Assembly: GCA_018663565.1 (NCBI GenBank)
Contig: JABJQE010000325.1
Coordinates: 1 to 7,866, forward strand
DNA from: Phycisphaerae bacterium
GTDB taxonomy: Bacteria > Planctomycetota > Phycisphaerae > Phycisphaerales > SM1A02
DNA: 7,866 nucleotides
Reading direction: 5' to 3'
Made by a program: the position numbers and the translations under genes. Below, piece by piece: positions 5,738 to 7,866 of the stretch; the stretch's first letter is position 1, and each line of letters begins with the position of its first letter. The notes under the pieces were generated by a model. The model was not told the DNA's origin, ran no database searches, and worked only from the letters and a program-made list of their open reading frames with translations.

Positions 5738-7659
5738 CAGATTGATCCTGTGGCCAGAACAACTTGGAAGGCGATCCATGCGCCGATCCATGCGACAACT
5801 GTCATCCACCCGAATTGAAGCAGGGCCCACTTCCATCCACCCGCTTCACGTGCCGTCACAGCAAGTGTTGGCAGACACTGCATGGCGAGCACGAAGAAGA
5901 TCAGCAGGCTCGCAGCGGTGGCTGAGGTCAGCATCGGGCGGCCATCATCTTGTTTGGCGTGGGCAATGCGGTTAAGTATTTCAGGATCATCCTCGTCGCC
6001 GCCACCAACGAGCACGGCCATGGTCGAGACAAAGACCTCTCGGGCGGCGAAGGATGTCATGACACCAACGGTGAGTTGCCAGTCCCAGCCAAGCGGGTCA
6101 AAAACAGGCTGCACCGCTTGTCCGATGCGCCCGGCGAAGGAGTAGGCCATCGGAGATGGACTGGAGGTCGCGCTCACTTCGACAATCCCTTGAGTTGGAG
6201 TAGGCGAGATGTCGGCGGGGGGCTTGGGATAGGCGCTCAACCACCAGAGCACGATGACCATGCCCAAGATCACGGTGCCGGCCTTACGAAGGAAGAGCCA
6301 GCCGCGATCCCAGCAGGTGAGTAGCGCGGCGGTGATGGAGGGCCATTGGTACTGGGGGAGTTCAATTACCATTGGACGAGCGGTGCCGGGAAGCAGGGTT
6401 CGCCGAGCGAGCCAAGCGGATGCGAGCGCGGCGAAGATTCCAAGCGCATAGCAGCCGGCAAAGACGAGCCCGGCGAGCATTGGCTCGTCTGCAAACATGA
6501 CGCCGATGAGCAGCACATACACGGGAAGTCTGGCCGAACATGACAGAAAGGGCGCCGTCAAGATGACGGCCAGTCGGTCACGACGGTCAGGCACCAATCG
6601 TGCAGACATAATGGCCGGAATCGCACACGCATGGGCCGAGAGCATCGGCACAAAGGCCTGCCCTGGAAGGCCGAAGTGCCGCAGTACACGATCCATAACA
6701 AAGGCAGCGCGGGCGAGGTAGCCCGTGTCTTCAAGCAATGCAATCAGGAAGAACAGCAGCAGGATCTGCGGAAGAAACACAACGGTGCCAGCTAGTCCGC
6801 CCACGATGCCATCCACTAAGAGGTCGCGAATATCGCCCTCGGGCAGCACGTCCGTGAGCCATCCACCGATGTGCCCGAAGATCGTGTCAATGAGGTCCAT
6901 CGGCACCGCGGCGAATGCAAAGATGGTCCAAAAAAGTCCGGCCATGATGAGACCAAAGACAACAACGCCGAGCATAGGATGCGTGAAGGCGAGATCGAGT
7001 CGATCACTCAGTCGATCGCTGGTGTGGGCGGGGATGTGCGGCGTGCTTTCTCTGATGACCCCATCAATCCACTGGTTGCAGATGACAGCATCATCGGCAT
7101 TGGGTAGTGCGACTTCACTTCTGCGTGCTCGCGTAATGGCGGCAGCGAGATTCTCAGTGCCATCGCCACATCGTGCGCTGGTAGAGACGACTTCGCACCC
7201 GAGCCATGATGTGAGCTTTGTGGCGTCAATTTCGAATCCACGTTTACGCGCGACGTCAGTCATATTGAGCGCGACGACGCACGGCAGTCCAAGGGTGAGT
7301 ATCTCGACTGCAAGGTGCAGGCCGCGGCAGAGGTTTGATGCATCAAGTACGAGTAGGACGACATCCGGGCGGAATGCTTCGGTGCTATCGCTGCTCAAGC
7401 AGTCATGGACGACGGCCGCTTCTGGCTGATCGAGATTGATCGAGTAGGTGCCGGGAAGATCGACAAGCCGGTTTTTCGCCCAGCGACCGATCTGAGCATC
7501 GGCTGTGCTGCCCGGGATGTTGGCTGTATGCGATCGAAGTCCACAGAGCTTATTGAAGAGGGTGGTCTTGCCAACATTAGGTTGGCCCACCAGAGCGATG
7601 GTCTTGCCGGCGAGGTTGGACGTTGAGCCTGCTGCTCGTGTGGGATCAGGCGATTGCAT
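5737..7659 (-). CDS. feoB: Ferrous iron transporter FeoB
   Basis: Inner-membrane Fe(II) importer with an N-terminal GTPase domain; 640 residues from the chosen start, shorter than E. coli FeoB (773). GTPase motifs are all present: G1 GQPNVGKT at 25-32, G2 in 'NIPGST' with Thr52, G3 DLPG at 67-70, G4 NMTD at 132-135 and G5 'SAR' at 161-163. The membrane domain follows, with both Gate-type motifs: 'LSAHACAIPAIMSAR' containing Cys345, then 'SCSARLPV' at 373-380; and in the second half 'SFAAREVFVST' from 536. The C-terminus 'AMQCLPTLAV' and 'WKWALLQF' is typical. The ATG at 7659 gives a normal short N-terminus and lies ten bases after the feoA stop. An in-frame GTG at 7701 would add 14 residues and overlap feoA. 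Neither has a good Shine-Dalgarno sequence. It works with FeoA encoded just upstream. Confidence 0.96.
   Translation of the reverse strand: MQSPDPTRAAGSTSNLAGKTIALVGQPNVGKTTLFNKLCGLRSHTANIPGSTADAQIGRWAKNRLVDLPGTYSINLDQPEAAVVHDCLSSDSTEAFRPDVVLLVLDASNLCRGLHLAVEILTLGLPCVVALNMTDVARKRGFEIDATKLTSWLGCEVVSTSARCGDGTENLAAAITRARRSEVALPNADDAVICNQWIDGVIRESTPHIPAHTSDRLSDRLDLAFTHPMLGVVVFGLIMAGLFWTIFAFAAVPMDLIDTIFGHIGGWLTDVLPEGDIRDLLVDGIVGGLAGTVVFLPQILLLFFLIALLEDTGYLARAAFVMDRVLRHFGLPGQAFVPMLSAHACAIPAIMSARLVPDRRDRLAVILTAPFLSCSARLPVYVLLIGVMFADEPMLAGLVFAGCYALGIFAALASAWLARRTLLPGTARPMVIELPQYQWPSITAALLTCWDRGWLFLRKAGTVILGMVIVLWWLSAYPKPPADISPTPTQGIVEVSATSSPSPMAYSFAGRIGQAVQPVFDPLGWDWQLTVGVMTSFAAREVFVSTMAVLVGGGDEDDPEILNRIAHAKQDDGRPMLTSATAASLLIFFVLAMQCLPTLAVTAREAGGWKWALLQFGWMTVVAWIGAWIAFQVVLATGSI
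5746..5749 (-). promoter_or_regulatory. Ribosome-binding site for the 62-residue membrane gene
   Basis: On the minus strand AGGA stands eight bases before the ATG at 5737, inside the last codons of feoB. This good spacing helps decide the start of the small gene and argues that the overlapping frame is really translated. Confidence 0.5.
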
Positions 7660-7669
7660 GAGCGATGTT

Positions 7670-7866
7670 TCAGGAAGGCGTTGTGACTTCAACCACGCCA
7701 CTCATGGCACTAGCGAGTCCAAGCCGAGTGTTGCCAGCATCCACAATGCACGGTTCGCCAATCCGCCTGACGGTGACTTCAACGCCTTCACGGAGTCCCA
7801 TGGCACGCAGGAGCGCTGCATCTTGACCCGACGTGGCGGTAATCGTGCCAGTATCCCCTGGAGCGA
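7670..7866 (-). CDS. feoA: FeoA domain protein, 5' end beyond the window
   Basis: The last 64 residues of a FeoA protein are visible on the minus strand, ending at TGA 7672-7670; the start lies beyond base 7866. FeoA is a small SH3-like cytoplasmic protein thought to interact with FeoB and support Fe(II) import. The visible part has the family pattern: 'LLRAMGLREGVEVTVRRIGEP' in two pieces (the 'R-x-MGL-x-xG' turn and the following strand), then 'CIVDAGNTRLGLASAMSGVVEV', matching the usual 'R-L-A-L-R-x-x-x-A-x-x-I-x-V' ending. A full FeoA is about 75-90 residues, so only about 10-25 residues are missing. feoB follows after ten bases. The operon promoter, and any Fur or other iron-responsive site, would lie outside the window. 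Confidence 0.9.
   Translation of the reverse strand, partial: APGDTGTITATSGQDAALLRAMGLREGVEVTVRRIGEPCIVDAGNTRLGLASAMSGVVEVTTPS

Noticed and set aside
5772..5794. Two 11-base direct copies of CGATCCATGCG with a period of 12 bases.
   Set aside because: They lie inside the feoB C-terminus and encode the repeated Trp-Ile-(Gly)-Ala of one membrane segment, so protein composition explains them.
5738..5836. Longer version of the small membrane protein, with 33 extra N-terminal residues.
   Set aside because: The extra part lies within the feoB coding end, is polar and Arg/Asp-rich, and the ATG at 5737 has both an AGGA and the stop/start overlap.
6725..7429. Long open frame of 234 codons on the plus strand opposite feoB.
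   Set aside because: It is antisense to a fully conserved feoB frame, and its product is a low-complexity Ser/Arg/Thr-rich sequence typical of a shadow frame in GC-rich DNA.

Overview
This 7.9 kb window looks like a piece of a chromosome from a planctomycete, most likely class Phycisphaerae. The best pointer is a secreted protein at 1055-2278 that combines HAF-type repeats with a C-terminal dockerin-like pair of Ca-binding loops. The second loop is preceded by a 'WGPC...PC' segment, a style common in that class. The thioredoxin protein with a lipoprotein-sorting-like N-terminal domain and the moderately GC-rich coding sequence also fit. This placement is inferred from protein style, not from a marker gene. 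I see no rRNA, tRNA, CRISPR, IS element or phage gene.

Layout. Plus strand, 1-978: a RarD-type EamA transporter, possibly cut at its 5' end. Plus strand, 1055-2278: the secreted HAF-repeat/dockerin protein. Minus strand, 2334-2615: an AhpD-like carboxymuconolactone decarboxylase family protein. Plus strand, 2718-4028: an exported thioredoxin-fold protein, followed with no gap by a SAM-dependent methyltransferase (4029-4652). Minus strand, from 7866 back to 4662: an iron-uptake operon of feoA (cut by the window edge), feoB, a 62-residue single-pass membrane protein and a Rossmann/DUF2520 reductase-like protein.

The feo operon is very compact. feoB and the small membrane gene share one base (TGATG), and the small gene and the reductase gene share four (ATGA), so the genes are probably translated in a coupled way. 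FeoA and FeoB together make the ferrous iron importer. The small protein sits where FeoB-associated small membrane proteins are found in other bacteria, but it lacks their cysteines. The reductase has no known link to iron and is the most unexpected member.

The divergent pair in the middle (AhpD-like and thioredoxin-like) share a 102-base intergenic region, and both carry CxxC redox sites. They may belong to one stress response but probably act in different compartments. Most of the window is ordinary housekeeping and accessory metabolism. I find no clearly new multi-gene system. The most interesting points are the tail of the feo operon and the architectures of the two exported proteins.
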